Source: Christiangramia echinicola DSM 19838 (GTDB lineage Bacteria > Bacteroidota > Bacteroidia > Flavobacteriales > Flavobacteriaceae). Taken from it: a stretch of 64,000 nt of DNA. Positions 17,147-26,712 of this stretch are shown one piece after another. The notes beneath the pieces are model-generated. The model saw only the letters and a list, made by a program, of their open reading frames with translations. It made no database searches and was not told the origin of the DNA. The DNA lies in the NCBI RefSeq assembly GCF_000423065.1, contig NZ_AUHG01000010.1, positions 248,001 to 312,000 of the forward strand, read 5' to 3'. The stretch's first letter is position 1. Every line of letters begins with the position of its first letter. The translations under genes were made by a program, and so were the position numbers.

Positions 17147-18007
17147 TTATCCGTTCAATGCTTCAGCACCACCAACGATCTCAAGGATCTCATTGGTAAT
17201 AGAAGCCTGTCTTGCTTTGTTGTAAGAAAGTTTAAGATCATCTCTAAGCTCCTTAGCATTATCTGTCGCTTTATGCATCGCAGTCATACGAGCACCGTGT
17301 TCTGCAGCGAAAGAGTCTCTAAGGCCTTTAAAAAGCTGCATCTTAAGAGACTTAGGAATAAGATCTTTAACGATCTCCAGTTTAGAAGGTTCAAATATAT
17401 AATCTAACTGCTTGTTATCTTCACTTTCGAATTTCTGGATAGGAAGAAACTGCTCATCCATCACATACTGAGTAGCTGCATTTTTGAACTGGTTATAAAC
17501 AATATCGATCTTGTCGTATTTCCCGTCTAGGAATAGCTGCATTAATTCTTCAGCGATATCAGATACGTTTTCAAAGGTAAGTTCATCAAAAATGCCATTG
17601 TTATTCTTATGAATTTCAAAAGTCTTTTTAAGGATATCATTACCTTTTTTACCAAGAGTATAAACTTCAACGTCTTTCCCCTGATATTCGTTCTGAATCT
17701 TATTTTTTACCTTCTTGATGATATTGGTGTTAAAAGCACCAGCCAAACCTTTATTAGAGGAAATAGCCACGATCAAAACTTTTTTCACCTCACGCTCTTC
17801 AGCAAATTTGCTTCCAGAGTCATCATCCAGAGTAGCACTTAAATCCTGTAGCAACTGAGTTAACTTTTCAGCATAAGGTCTCATAGATGTAATTGCATCC
17901 TGAGCCTTGCTCAATTTTGCAGCCGATACCATTTTCATGGCACTGGTGATCTGCATCGTTGAGGAAACTGAAGTAATCCTGCTACGTAATTCTTTTAAGT
18001 TTGCCAT
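17147..18007 (-). CDS. atpG: ATP synthase F1 subunit gamma
   Basis: This is the central rotor shaft of the F1 motor, coupling proton flow through Fo to ATP synthesis in the beta subunits. At 286 residues it has the standard length. The N-terminal helix ANLKELRSRITSVSSTMQIT and the C-terminal ITNEILEIVGGAEAL are hallmark segments, as is SSNKGLAGAFNTNI. It is the last gene of atpBEFHAG. A 117-base spacer containing a perfect inverted repeat separates it from atpA, longer than other gaps in the operon, so its expression could be tuned separately. Confidence 0.98.
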   Translation of the reverse strand: MANLKELRSRITSVSSTMQITSAMKMVSAAKLSKAQDAITSMRPYAEKLTQLLQDLSATLDDDSGSKFAEEREVKKVLIVAISSNKGLAGAFNTNIIKKVKNKIQNEYQGKDVEVYTLGKKGNDILKKTFEIHKNNNGIFDELTFENVSDIAEELMQLFLDGKYDKIDIVYNQFKNAATQYVMDEQFLPIQKFESEDNKQLDYIFEPSKLEIVKDLIPKSLKMQLFKGLRDSFAAEHGARMTAMHKATDNAKELRDDLKLSYNKARQASITNEILEIVGGAEALNG

Positions 18008-18015
18008 TTTTATTT

Positions 18016-18126
18016 AGTATTGAGTATTGAGTAATTAGATTTTAATAATTACTCAATACCTTTTTATTTTCATTTATAAATACTACCATCCAAGATCTTA
18101 AACCTCAGATCTCTGTACTCAATACT
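18016..18126. repeat. Inverted and tandem TATTGAG repeats between atpA and atpG
   Basis: GTATTGAGTAATTA (18024-18037) and TAATTACTCAATAC (18046-18059) are perfect 14-base arms around an 8-base loop. A second TATTGAG copy lies directly upstream (tandem), and GTACTCAATAC occurs again at 18116-18126 next to the atpA stop. The element fills most of the atpA-atpG spacer. It could be an mRNA stem-loop inside the operon transcript or the footprint of a small repeat. Confidence 0.65.
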
Positions 18127-19705
18127 AGTTCTTGTATTTAGCCGAAAGTTCTTTCGCAGTCTGAGTTAAAGTGTCAATCACTTCATCAGTTAATTTCCCT
18201 GCTTTAAGCGTATCTAATGTATCTCTGTGCTTCGCATCAAGATATTCAAGATAATCTCTTTCAAACTCTTTTACCTTTTCTACAGGTACATCTCTTAATA
18301 AGTTCTTAGAACCTGCATAAATGATAGCGATCTGCTTTTCTACCGGGTAAGGATCGTTTTGTCCCTGCTTAAGGATCTCCACGTTACGCTTACCTTTTGA
18401 GATCACGTTCATTGTAGCCGCATCAAGATCAGATCCAAACTTAGCAAATGCTTCTAGTTCACGATACTGAGCCTGGTCAAGCTTTAATGTACCAGCAACC
18501 TTCTTCATAGACTTGATCTGAGCGTTACCACCTACACGAGATACAGAAATACCCACATCAATTGCAGGACGTACACCCGAGTTAAATAGATCTGAAGTTA
18601 AGAAGATCTGTCCATCTGTAATCGAAATTACGTTGGTAGGAATATATGCGGAAACGTCACCGGCCTGAGTCTCGATAATTGGAAGAGCAGTAAGTGATCC
18701 GCCACCTTTTACCTTGTCTTTAAGACTATCTGGAAGGTCGTTCATTTGTTTTGCAATATCATCATCGGCGATCACCTTCGCAGAACGCTCAAGAAGTCTT
18801 GAGTGAAGGAAGAATACATCCCCAGGATATGCTTCACGTCCTGGTGGACGACGAAGTAAAAGGGAAACCTCACGGTAAGCAACCGCCTGCTTAGAAAGAT
18901 CATCATAAACGATCAACGCAGGACGACCTGTATCTCTAAAGTATTCACCAATCGCAGCACCGGCAAATGGAGCATACACCTGCATAGGAGCAGGATCTGA
19001 TGCATTTGCAGCAACAATAGTAGTATAAGCTAAAGCTCCTTTATCTTCAAGAGTCTTTGCAATAGCAGCAACAGTTGAAGCTTTTTGACCAATAGCAACA
19101 TATATACAGTATACCGGTTCACCGGCATCGTAAAATTCTTTCTGGTTAAGGATGGTATCAATAGCAACCACAGTCTTACCTGTTTGACGGTCACCAATCA
19201 CAAGCTCACGCTGTCCTCTTCCTACCGGTACCATCGCATCGATAGATTTAATACCTGTCTGTAAAGGTTCAGTTACAGGTTGACGATAAATTACCCCGGG
19301 AGCTTTACGTTCAAGTGGCATTTCATATGTCTCACCTTCAATTGCACCTTTACCATCAATAGGAGCTCCAAGTGTATCAACCACACGGCCAACAATACCT
19401 TCACCTACATTAATGGAAGCAATTCGCTGAGTTCTTTTAACTGTAGAACCCTCTTTGATCTCTTTTGCAGGACCTAAAAGTACTACCCCAACATTATCTT
19501 CTTCAAGGTTAAGAACGATCCCTTCCAGACCACTTTCAAATTGCACTAATTCCCCATACTGGGCATTAGCCAATCCATAAATGTTCGCAATACCGTCACC
19601 TACAGTTAGAACGGTACCTACTTCGTCTAGAGAGGCCTTGGATTCAAAACCTGATAATTGTTGTTTTAATATTGCTGATACTTCAGCAGGATTTACTTCT
19701 GCCAT
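18125..19705 (-). CDS. atpA: ATP synthase F1 subunit alpha
   Basis: This is the non-catalytic nucleotide-binding subunit of F1 that alternates with beta in the hexamer. At 526 residues it is slightly longer than the E. coli protein. The P-loop GDRQTGKT lies at about 171-178, and the family signature [14 protein letters not shown] is present. The N-terminal residues ([19 protein letters not shown]) bind the delta subunit. It sits between atpH and atpG. The beta (atpD) and epsilon (atpC) genes are not in the window; in Bacteroidota they are usually in another locus. Confidence 0.99.
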   Translation of the reverse strand: MAEVNPAEVSAILKQQLSGFESKASLDEVGTVLTVGDGIANIYGLANAQYGELVQFESGLEGIVLNLEEDNVGVVLLGPAKEIKEGSTVKRTQRIASINVGEGIVGRVVDTLGAPIDGKGAIEGETYEMPLERKAPGVIYRQPVTEPLQTGIKSIDAMVPVGRGQRELVIGDRQTGKTVVAIDTILNQKEFYDAGEPVYCIYVAIGQKASTVAAIAKTLEDKGALAYTTIVAANASDPAPMQVYAPFAGAAIGEYFRDTGRPALIVYDDLSKQAVAYREVSLLLRRPPGREAYPGDVFFLHSRLLERSAKVIADDDIAKQMNDLPDSLKDKVKGGGSLTALPIIETQAGDVSAYIPTNVISITDGQIFLTSDLFNSGVRPAIDVGISVSRVGGNAQIKSMKKVAGTLKLDQAQYRELEAFAKFGSDLDAATMNVISKGKRNVEILKQGQNDPYPVEKQIAIIYAGSKNLLRDVPVEKVKEFERDYLEYLDAKHRDTLDTLKAGKLTDEVIDTLTQTAKELSAKYKN

Positions 19706-19750
19706 AATTATTCAAGATAAAATGGGACGCCAAAGGCGTACCGGTTTTAA

Positions 19751-20305
19751 TTAAATTTTTGAAACGTATGTGTTGTCTTTTAATTCTCTTTTTAGCCTGG
19801 TCAAGTTACGTGAAATGCTCGCATCATATTGCAGATCCCCGACTCTTAACACAAAACCACCAATGATACTTTCATCAATGATACTTTTTAGGCTGGCTTC
19901 TGAACCTGTTAATTCTTTCACCTTGGCGAGAATTACAGCTTCAAGTTCTTTATCTAAAGGTACTGCAGTGGTAACAACCGCCTGCCGTACATTATTCATT
20001 TCATTAAATAAAATGATATACTGGCTGGCAACGGTATGAAGAATATTAATTCTTCCATTTTCCAGCAGAATATCTATAGCACCTTTGGTAACTGCATTAA
20101 GACCCTTGAAAATTTCAAGTAGGGCGCTTTTCTTAATACTATTTTTTACTACAGGACTGGTAAGCATATTTTCAAGATCCCTACTGTTCTTAACAGTTTT
20201 GGAAATTGAGATCATATCCTCATTTACAGCTTCCGCCGAATTCTTATCCTTTGCTAAAGAAAGGATCGCCTTTGCATAACGTTGTGCGGCTCTGGTTCCT
20301 CTCAT
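19751..20305 (-). CDS. atpH: ATP synthase F1 subunit delta
   Basis: This subunit joins the F1 head to the peripheral stalk (b subunits). It has 184 residues. The N-terminal helical domain (AAQRYAKAILSLAKDKNSAE) and the C-terminal signature SIIGGFVLRVGDLQYDASIS are typical of the OSCP/delta family. Only three bases separate it from atpF, and 45 from atpA. Confidence 0.97.
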   Translation of the reverse strand: MRGTRAAQRYAKAILSLAKDKNSAEAVNEDMISISKTVKNSRDLENMLTSPVVKNSIKKSALLEIFKGLNAVTKGAIDILLENGRINILHTVASQYIILFNEMNNVRQAVVTTAVPLDKELEAVILAKVKELTGSEASLKSIIDESIIGGFVLRVGDLQYDASISRNLTRLKRELKDNTYVSKI

Positions 20306-20308
20306 AAC

Positions 20309-20803
20309 TTAGTTTAGCTTAGCATCACCAATCATCTTCTCGATCATTTGGTGTTGTTCATTTTTTCCTGAAAGTTCTTTACGAACAATTTTCTCAGCGA
20401 TCTCTACTGAAAGTTCAGCCACATGGTTTTTCAACTCGGCCATTGCAGATTGCTTTTCAAGCTCAATACTTCTTTTTGCATCTGCAACAATCTTATCAGC
20501 TTTTACTTTAGCTTCATCTGAAGCATCTGCAATCACTTTTTCTTTTAACTCACGGGCTTCTCTAAGGATAGCATCTCTTTCAGCACGAGCTTCTTTTAGA
20601 AGTTGTTCATTGTCTGATTGAAGATTCTGCATTTCCTTACGAGCATTTTCCGCTGAAGCTAAAGCATCGTTAATAGACTGCTCTCTATTCTTAACAGAGC
20701 TAAGAATAGGTTTCCAGGCGAATTTCGCCATAAGGAAAAGTAATACTAAGAAAACGATGGTTTGCCAGAAGAACAAGCCAATTTCGGGAGTTATTAAATC
20801 CAT
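20309..20803 (-). CDS. atpF: ATP synthase Fo subunit b
   Basis: This is the peripheral stalk subunit. It has 164 residues, with one N-terminal membrane helix (about 8-27, LFFWQTIVFLVLLFLMAKFA) followed by a long charged coiled coil (about 35-164) reaching up to F1. WKPILSSVKNREQSINDALA is the usual family segment. Only one b gene is seen, so the stalk should be a homodimer. Confidence 0.97.
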   Translation of the reverse strand: MDLITPEIGLFFWQTIVFLVLLFLMAKFAWKPILSSVKNREQSINDALASAENARKEMQNLQSDNEQLLKEARAERDAILREARELKEKVIADASDEAKVKADKIVADAKRSIELEKQSAMAELKNHVAELSVEIAEKIVRKELSGKNEQHQMIEKMIGDAKLN

Positions 20804-20888
20804 AGTTTTAAATAATAATAGTTAAAAACATCATTTAAAGAAGTCCTTTTCGCAACCAACCGTTGCGAAAGGGACTCTTTGAAATTAA

Positions 20889-21128
<240 letters not shown>

Positions 21129-21134
21129 TTAAAA

Positions 21135-22238
21135 TTAATGATGTTCATGTTCCTCAACTGCCATCCCGATAAACAGGGCCGACAGAATCGTAAAAATAAA
21201 CGCTTGAAGGAATGCTACTAACAATTCCAGTACTGTTATAAATAAGGCAAAGGGAACCGAAACTCCAGCGATACCTGCATTTTCTAGTATAAATATCAAT
21301 CCAATTAAACTCAGGATGATAATGTGCCCCGCAGTAATGTTCGCAAACAAACGAATCATAAGCGCTGCAGGCTTAATAAGCAATCCTAATCCCTCAACAA
21401 TCGCAAGAATTGGTTTTACCCAGGTAGGAATCCCTGGCATCCAGAAGGTATGCTTATAAAAATCCTTATTTCCGTTGAAGATCATGATCAACATCGTGAA
21501 AAGACCTAATGAAACGGTAACTGCTATATTTCCTGTTACGTTAGCTGCCCCAGGTAAAAGCCCCATTAAATTTGTGATCCAGATAAAGAAGAACACAGTT
21601 AACAGGAAAGGCATGAATTTCATATATTTTTTCTGACCTATCTGAGGAATTGCGATCTCATCCCTTACAAAAAGAACCAAAGTCTCCAGAACATTATTAA
21701 ATCCTTTAGGAGCGTGCTCATTCTTTTTATGGTGTCTTGCCAATCCTACAGAGAAGAAAAGAATCATTAAAATCACCGTTAAAAACATTGCAGCAACATT
21801 TTTAGTGATAGAAAGATCCCAGGGCTTAGAAGCGTTTACCGGGTGATGCTCTGCATCAAACTCAACAGCCTCTGCTCCCGCATTTAACCTATATATATCC
21901 TCATGAAGATTCACAAAGCGCATCCCATCTTTTTCTACTACCGTATTACCAGTGGCATCGTGATGAAATTCGCTGGACATGAACGTCACCAACCCATTGT
22001 CTGTATAAAGAATTACAGGTAACGGAAGGGTAACAGAGCTTTCATCAGCTCCAAAGAAATGCCACTCGTGAGAATCACCAATGTGGTGCATGATCATCTC
22101 GGTTGCATTAAACTCTTCACTAGCTTCCTCAACAGAGGTTTGCTCTTCATTATGCTCCTGTGCAAATGTAAATAAAGGAAGAATGGCCAAAGCCAATGTA
22201 AAGTACACCCTAATCACTAAAGATTTATGTGCTGTCAT
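21135..22238 (-). CDS. atpB: ATP synthase Fo subunit a, long N-terminal form
   Basis: This is the stator half of the proton channel. At 367 residues it is about 100 longer than the E. coli protein because of an N-terminal extension. The extension starts with a signal-like segment (about 8-26, VIRVYFTLALAILPLFTFAQ) followed by an acidic, His-rich periplasmic region. The membrane core starts near 145. The essential arginine is Arg296 in MIRLFANITAGH. This extended form is usual in Bacteroidota. The gene opens the core atp operon, with its own promoter box upstream. Confidence 0.97.
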   Translation of the reverse strand: MTAHKSLVIRVYFTLALAILPLFTFAQEHNEEQTSVEEASEEFNATEMIMHHIGDSHEWHFFGADESSVTLPLPVILYTDNGLVTFMSSEFHHDATGNTVVEKDGMRFVNLHEDIYRLNAGAEAVEFDAEHHPVNASKPWDLSITKNVAAMFLTVILMILFFSVGLARHHKKNEHAPKGFNNVLETLVLFVRDEIAIPQIGQKKYMKFMPFLLTVFFFIWITNLMGLLPGAANVTGNIAVTVSLGLFTMLIMIFNGNKDFYKHTFWMPGIPTWVKPILAIVEGLGLLIKPAALMIRLFANITAGHIIILSLIGLIFILENAGIAGVSVPFALFITVLELLVAFLQAFIFTILSALFIGMAVEEHEHH

Positions 22239-22281
22239 AGTACCTGTTCTACTTAAAAATTATGGGCTCTAAATTTCCGTG

Positions 22282-22289
22282 CAAAGGTA
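22282..22289 (-). promoter_or_regulatory. -7 box of the atpBEFHAG operon
   Basis: TACCTTTG on the minus strand exactly matches TAnnTTTG, in the 135-base gap before atpB and about 43 bases from its ATG. The upstream element is weak (CTTTC rather than TTTG). Readthrough from sprE-bactofilin-atpZ is also possible. Confidence 0.55.
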
Positions 22290-22373
22290 TACTTTTAATT
22301 TTTATCTGAAAGTACACAGTATAATTTTTTAGCAGTTTCGGGAATTTTAACGATTTTACTGAATTACAGTTAG

Positions 22374-22757
22374 TTATTTAGTATTGATAAGCCTTACCGC
22401 GTAAATAGTTTCGAAAATAAGAAATAAGAAATATGGGATAAAAAAAGTGATCATATCTATAAATGGATTCGCTACATCATTCAGCATCATAGGTAATAAA
22501 AAGAGAACGGCCGCAAGCATCTTCAAAAGACTACAGGCCATAAAAGCGAATCCGGTTTTATCACTAAAAGTTTTATGTACGAACGTAAGAAAAAGGAAAA
22601 TTAAAAATGTAGCCAGTACATGAAAGCTATAGATCGCTATGGTAGAATAGTAAAGCTCTATCTCAAAAAAATAATTGAGCAGTGCAAATTGAATTGAAAA
22701 TAAAAGAATAGAAAACGGTATAAATGTCTTTAAAAAGGAAATAAGTTTTGCTTGCAT
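22374..22757 (-). CDS. Four-helix membrane protein in the AtpI position
   Basis: This 127-residue protein has four predicted membrane helices (FIPFSILLFSIQFALLNYFF, IAIYSFHVLATFLIFLFLTF, and two more). It lies between atpZ, which it abuts, and atpB. Many bacteria carry an AtpI-type assembly factor for the c-ring at this place. The sequence is not clearly AtpI, so the role is inferred from position and topology. Confidence 0.65.
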   Translation of the reverse strand: MQAKLISFLKTFIPFSILLFSIQFALLNYFFEIELYYSTIAIYSFHVLATFLIFLFLTFVHKTFSDKTGFAFMACSLLKMLAAVLFLLPMMLNDVANPFIDMITFFIPYFLFLIFETIYAVRLINTK

Positions 22758-22973
22758 TTATTCTTCTTCATTAAGGTCTTTAACCGCCCTGTAAACCTGG
22801 TAAAGAGCAATAAATACACCTAAAAGTGATAGTGAGATTGTATAAACTGAATATTTATTCGGGAATTTCCCATCTAACCAGATACCTGCAAATACTCCAA
22901 CCGCGATAATTATACCCATTTGAAAGGCAATATTAACGAAGCCAATATATTTGTTACGCTGATCTTTTTTCAT
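22758..22973 (-). CDS. atpZ: AtpZ/AtpI family protein
   Basis: This 71-residue protein has two membrane helices (about 12-30 and 42-60). The pattern FQMGIIIAVGVFAGIWLDGKFP is the AtpZ/AtpI signature, with a conserved aspartate at the membrane edge. In other bacteria AtpZ works with AtpI as a small magnesium or calcium transport unit for ATP synthase; that is family knowledge. It overlaps the bactofilin gene by 20 bases and abuts the next gene, so the three are co-transcribed. Confidence 0.88.
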   Translation of the reverse strand: MKKDQRNKYIGFVNIAFQMGIIIAVGVFAGIWLDGKFPNKYSVYTISLSLLGVFIALYQVYRAVKDLNEEE

Positions 22974-23352
22974 TCTCTTTTGTAAGAGGTTTTACGCCCC
23001 CATTCATTTCACATGTGGCATTAAATACCGCTCCCGGTTCTATGGACAGTTTTCCGGCTACTACTTCCCCTTCAATATTTGCAAGACTTCTAAGGGCTAA
23101 AACATCCTTCACAAAAAGTTTACCTTTGAAACTTCCTTCTACATCTGCGTTTTCGCATTCCAGGGTTCCAGTGATCAAACCACCTTTACTTATAACCACT
23201 TTACCTGTAGTTTTAAGGCTTCCATCAAGCGTACCTTCTATTCTAAAACAACCTTTTCCCGAAATTTCACCTTTGATTATGGTTCCGGCAGAAATACGAT
23301 TCTGCTCATTTTGATTAGAAGTAGATTTTGATTTTTTGGGCTCAGAGAACAT
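22954..23352 (-). CDS. Bactofilin (polymer-forming cytoskeletal protein)
   Basis: This 132-residue protein has a central bactofilin domain (about 22-115). It is made of short beta-helix turns such as IKGEISGKGCFRIEGTLDGS and GKVVISKGGLITGTLECENA, with charged disordered ends. Bactofilins polymerise without nucleotide and scaffold envelope processes. It lies 12 bases after sprE and overlaps atpZ, an order that ties a cytoskeletal protein to both gliding/secretion and ATP synthase genes. Confidence 0.92.
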   Translation of the reverse strand: MFSEPKKSKSTSNQNEQNRISAGTIIKGEISGKGCFRIEGTLDGSLKTTGKVVISKGGLITGTLECENADVEGSFKGKLFVKDVLALRSLANIEGEVVAGKLSIEPGAVFNATCEMNGGVKPLTKENEKRSA

Positions 23353-23364
23353 AGTTGGCAGGGT

Positions 23365-25896
23365 TTAGTAATTGTCCATAAAACTTCTTAAAGTTTTCTT
23401 AATTTGTACAATTCTATAATTTTCTGCCGACATGACAAAAGCTTCCCTGTCTATTTTATATTTTTTATTTTTCTTTAATAACTCCTGAAAGCCCAGAGAT
23501 CGGGATTTATTCGATAACCCATGAACAACAACAAAAGTTTGCTCAACATCATAAACATCGATAGAAACTGTTTGTTTGTTGTAATTTAATTCTGACAAAG
23601 CCTTTTCAATAGTTTCCTTTAATTCCTCTGCTTCCCCATCAACAGGATTTTCTACTGGGTAGACAAGCTTGAAATTAGATTGTAAACTGTCTTTAGTAAA
23701 TTCTAAAGCCTTCAATTCCGGAATACTGGTATTTATAATATCCTGTGCTTTTTTGCCTTCAGAAGTCTGAGGATAGGTAAAAGCTACATAATTCAATGCC
23801 TGTTCATACGCATCTACCCCCATCAGTCTTGCAGCAGCACGAGCCTTTAACAATTCAAATTTCGGCACTATAGGATCTCCTGTAAATCTGGAAACATACT
23901 CATTAGATTTATCGATCACTTCCTGATAATCCTGGACTTCATATTTTTTATAAAGTGCATTATATAATACTTCAGGACTATTCTCATCTCTTTGAATACT
24001 TTCAGGATTTATTATAAATGCTGCATATCGTGAATCTGAATAATTCTGAAGTATATCATTCTTAATCGCTTCCTGATCCTGAATTCTTCCTTGCGCAGCA
24101 TAAATATTATATAAATTATATTTTGCCGGAAGGATCAAGCGCTCCTGGGGATCGTTTTCCAGAAGAAACTCCAGTCTCTCGGCAGCAAGGTCATATTCCT
24201 TATAATTCTCGTTGTAAATTACCCCTAATTGAAAATAAGCCAGGTTCCTTTGAGTTGCCAGGCTATCAAGAACAGATTGTTCACCCGGAATCTGTTCCAC
24301 ATAAGTCATAGGGTCATAAAGAGGATCGTTGTCAAGGTTGATATCCATCAAAGTTTCCTGTGCATTAACCGAGCTTTGATTTAATGCATTTGATCCCCAT
24401 CTCCAGTTATCTTTTAATTCCCTACTTCCCCAAACTCTTAGAAATTCCTGTGCTCCTCTCGAAATTCTTAAAGGATTATAAAAATAAAATGTATTCCCCT
24501 GTCCCGCAGGTGGTGCTCCAGCAGATGGGAAGTTATTCTGGGACCCAATACTGGCGGTATATACCGGCAATTGTCCTTCTTCAATATCTTTTAAAGCTTT
24601 CGCTCTTAGATCATCTGTATAGGTAGTGAAATATGCTAAACGTTCCTCGTCAGGCAACCCGGCCAATCTCAGGATACTATCGGTTTCCTCTGCAATCTGC
24701 TCATATTTGATCACATCATCCAGATTGGTCCTTTTCTTTTTGATAGTTCTGTATTCCAGCAAATTTGGAGACATATATGTAAGCGTGCTATCATAATATT
24801 TCCCGGCATCCTGGTAGCGTGCACGGTCAAAATTGATATTAGCAAGGATCTCATAATTTACAGACTTTAGAAAAATATCGCTGGATGGTGACCTCAGCGA
24901 TTTATTGTAATATTCTAAAGCAAGATCTGTAGAATCCAGTCTGTTGTAATATTCTCCTAGCTGAAAATAAATCTTATCCAGATAAGGCCTGTTTTCTCTA
25001 TCCTGCTCCAATTCTGTTAACAGATCAAGCAAATACTGATTGTTACCTGAGTTGAAATCAAAGTTTCTCGCCTTCTGGACATATGCGTTCACATAGTAAA
25101 TCCTTGGTGACTTTCTATGAAGATCTATCACCTCATCGAAAGCAGCATTTGCCGTTGAAGTTTCACCTAAACGGTTATGTAGTTGTCCCAGAATATAGAA
25201 ATACCGACCCTTTTCAGCATTGATATCAGTAAAATCTGCCGCGTTATATAATGGGGCTACAGCCGAATCTATCTGATTAAGGTTTATATAAGCCTGGGCA
25301 AGACTGGCACTTGCATCTGCCAGATCCTGTTCTTTTAACCTGTCTGAATCAAGGATCTTTTTTAAGTTTTTAATAGCCAACTTTTCATTCCCTATACTAA
25401 CATTGGTCTTTTCCCGCCAGATACGGGCATGATTAATATTATCACTTGCTGGATACCTGTAAAGAATATAGTTGAAGGCATCGAGAGCCGGAATAAAACG
25501 CTGGTCAAAATACCGTGATTTACCCAGTAGCATATAGGCCTCATCCATTTGTGGATTTCGTTCTTTACCACTAATCTGCATGGAATGTTTCTGGATGGCT
25601 TTTACAGCCTTCTCCTCTGCTATTCCGAAATTCTGATTTCGAATACTGTCTGGAAGCAGGATCTTATCATCTACATCCAGTCGTTCAATTGGTAAAATAT
25701 CCCAGTAGTTATCGGCGTAGTTCTGATTGATCTCTTCCCTCCCCTGCTCAAAAGCCAACTGACCGTTATACAGGGTGTTATATTCAGAAGTTATCGCATG
25801 ATAATTCCGGTTAATAAACGTGTCTTTCTTTCTGGAACAGCTAAAAATTGCCGCCGAAAGCAACAGAAAAAGGGTATAACGAGTAAACGTATTCAA
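23365..25896 (-). CDS. sprE: Gliding motility/type IX secretion lipoprotein SprE (PorW)
   Basis: This 843-residue TPR-rich lipoprotein has a signal ending SAAIFSCSRKKD (Cys20). The segment INRNYHAITSEYNTLYNGQL is characteristic of the SprE/PorW family, which links the type IX secretion trans-envelope complex to its outer-membrane translocon. It is required for gliding and secretion in Flavobacterium. TPR-like helices fill about 100-740. The start is a TTG at 25896, and no in-frame ATG lies nearby upstream. A near-consensus promoter precedes it. Confidence 0.88.
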   Translation of the reverse strand: MNTFTRYTLFLLLSAAIFSCSRKKDTFINRNYHAITSEYNTLYNGQLAFEQGREEINQNYADNYWDILPIERLDVDDKILLPDSIRNQNFGIAEEKAVKAIQKHSMQISGKERNPQMDEAYMLLGKSRYFDQRFIPALDAFNYILYRYPASDNINHARIWREKTNVSIGNEKLAIKNLKKILDSDRLKEQDLADASASLAQAYINLNQIDSAVAPLYNAADFTDINAEKGRYFYILGQLHNRLGETSTANAAFDEVIDLHRKSPRIYYVNAYVQKARNFDFNSGNNQYLLDLLTELEQDRENRPYLDKIYFQLGEYYNRLDSTDLALEYYNKSLRSPSSDIFLKSVNYEILANINFDRARYQDAGKYYDSTLTYMSPNLLEYRTIKKKRTNLDDVIKYEQIAEETDSILRLAGLPDEERLAYFTTYTDDLRAKALKDIEEGQLPVYTASIGSQNNFPSAGAPPAGQGNTFYFYNPLRISRGAQEFLRVWGSRELKDNWRWGSNALNQSSVNAQETLMDINLDNDPLYDPMTYVEQIPGEQSVLDSLATQRNLAYFQLGVIYNENYKEYDLAAERLEFLLENDPQERLILPAKYNLYNIYAAQGRIQDQEAIKNDILQNYSDSRYAAFIINPESIQRDENSPEVLYNALYKKYEVQDYQEVIDKSNEYVSRFTGDPIVPKFELLKARAAARLMGVDAYEQALNYVAFTYPQTSEGKKAQDIINTSIPELKALEFTKDSLQSNFKLVYPVENPVDGEAEELKETIEKALSELNYNKQTVSIDVYDVEQTFVVVHGLSNKSRSLGFQELLKKNKKYKIDREAFVMSAENYRIVQIKKTLRSFMDNY

Positions 25897-25948
25897 AATG
25901 AACCTTTTGTGGTATCATGAATAACTTTGATACAGCTAGTTTAGTATG

Positions 25949-25978
25949 TAAAAGTAAACTTCTTTTTCTAAAGTCCAA
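25949..25978 (-). promoter_or_regulatory. Probable sprE promoter
   Basis: On the minus strand TACTTTTA (25949-25956) differs from TAnnTTTG in one base. A TTG (25976-25978) lies 19 bases upstream, the preferred spacing. Confidence 0.5.
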
Positions 25979-25991
25979 TAAGATGGATCCC

Positions 25992-26702
25992 CTAGCTTTC
26001 GGCAATCTCTGCTGAAAAGTAGGTCTCAAGTTCATTCAAAGTAGCCTCAGAAGTCTCAAGATCACGAACAATCACTCCTTTATCCAGAACTACGATACGT
26101 TCACAGACTTCAGTCACATGTATTAGATCATGGCTGGAAATAAGAACCGTGGTTCCTGTAGTTTGAGAAAGATCCTTCAGTAATTTCTTCAGTCTTATCT
26201 GGGTGGTAGGATCAAGATTTGCAAAAGGTTCATCCAGAATAACAACTTCAGGATTTCCTATTAGCGCTGCCACAATTCCCACTTTTTTCTGATTGCCTTT
26301 AGAAAGGTCTCTCAGATATTTCTTTCGGCCAATAATTTCACCGTTAAAAAGATCTTCGAATTGCATAAGAAAGGAATCGATATCTGCTTTATTCCGGTTC
26401 CTTAATTCACCAATAAAATAGAAATACTCTTCTGGGGTAAGATAACCTATCAAAAAACTCTCATCGATGAAAGAATTTGTAAAAGGTTTCCAGTCTTCGC
26501 TTTCACTAACGGTAATATCTTTATTAAAAATATTCCCCGTGGTAGGTTGAATAAGGTCTAACAATAGGCTGAAAAATGTCGTTTTTCCCGCTCCGTTATT
26601 TCCTACTAAACCAAAATTTTGCCCTGAAGGAATATCCAGGTGTTCTATATCCAGCACCTTAGTGCCATTGTATACTTTTGAAAGATTTGTTGCTGTGATC
26701 AT
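25992..26702 (-). CDS. ABC transporter ATP-binding protein
   Basis: This 236-residue ATPase has Walker A GNNGAGKTT (34-42), an LSKGNQKKVG signature and a Walker B EVVILDEPFANLDP. It belongs to the ABC-2 exporter type, which pairs with a permease that has no ATPase domain of its own. The permease is the DUF5687 gene ten bases upstream. The substrate is not predictable. sprE follows downstream on the same strand with its own promoter. Confidence 0.93.
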   Translation of the reverse strand: MITATNLSKVYNGTKVLDIEHLDIPSGQNFGLVGNNGAGKTTFFSLLLDLIQPTTGNIFNKDITVSESEDWKPFTNSFIDESFLIGYLTPEEYFYFIGELRNRNKADIDSFLMQFEDLFNGEIIGRKKYLRDLSKGNQKKVGIVAALIGNPEVVILDEPFANLDPTTQIRLKKLLKDLSQTTGTTVLISSHDLIHVTEVCERIVVLDKGVIVRDLETSEATLNELETYFSAEIAES

Positions 26703-26712
26703 TTTAATTTTT

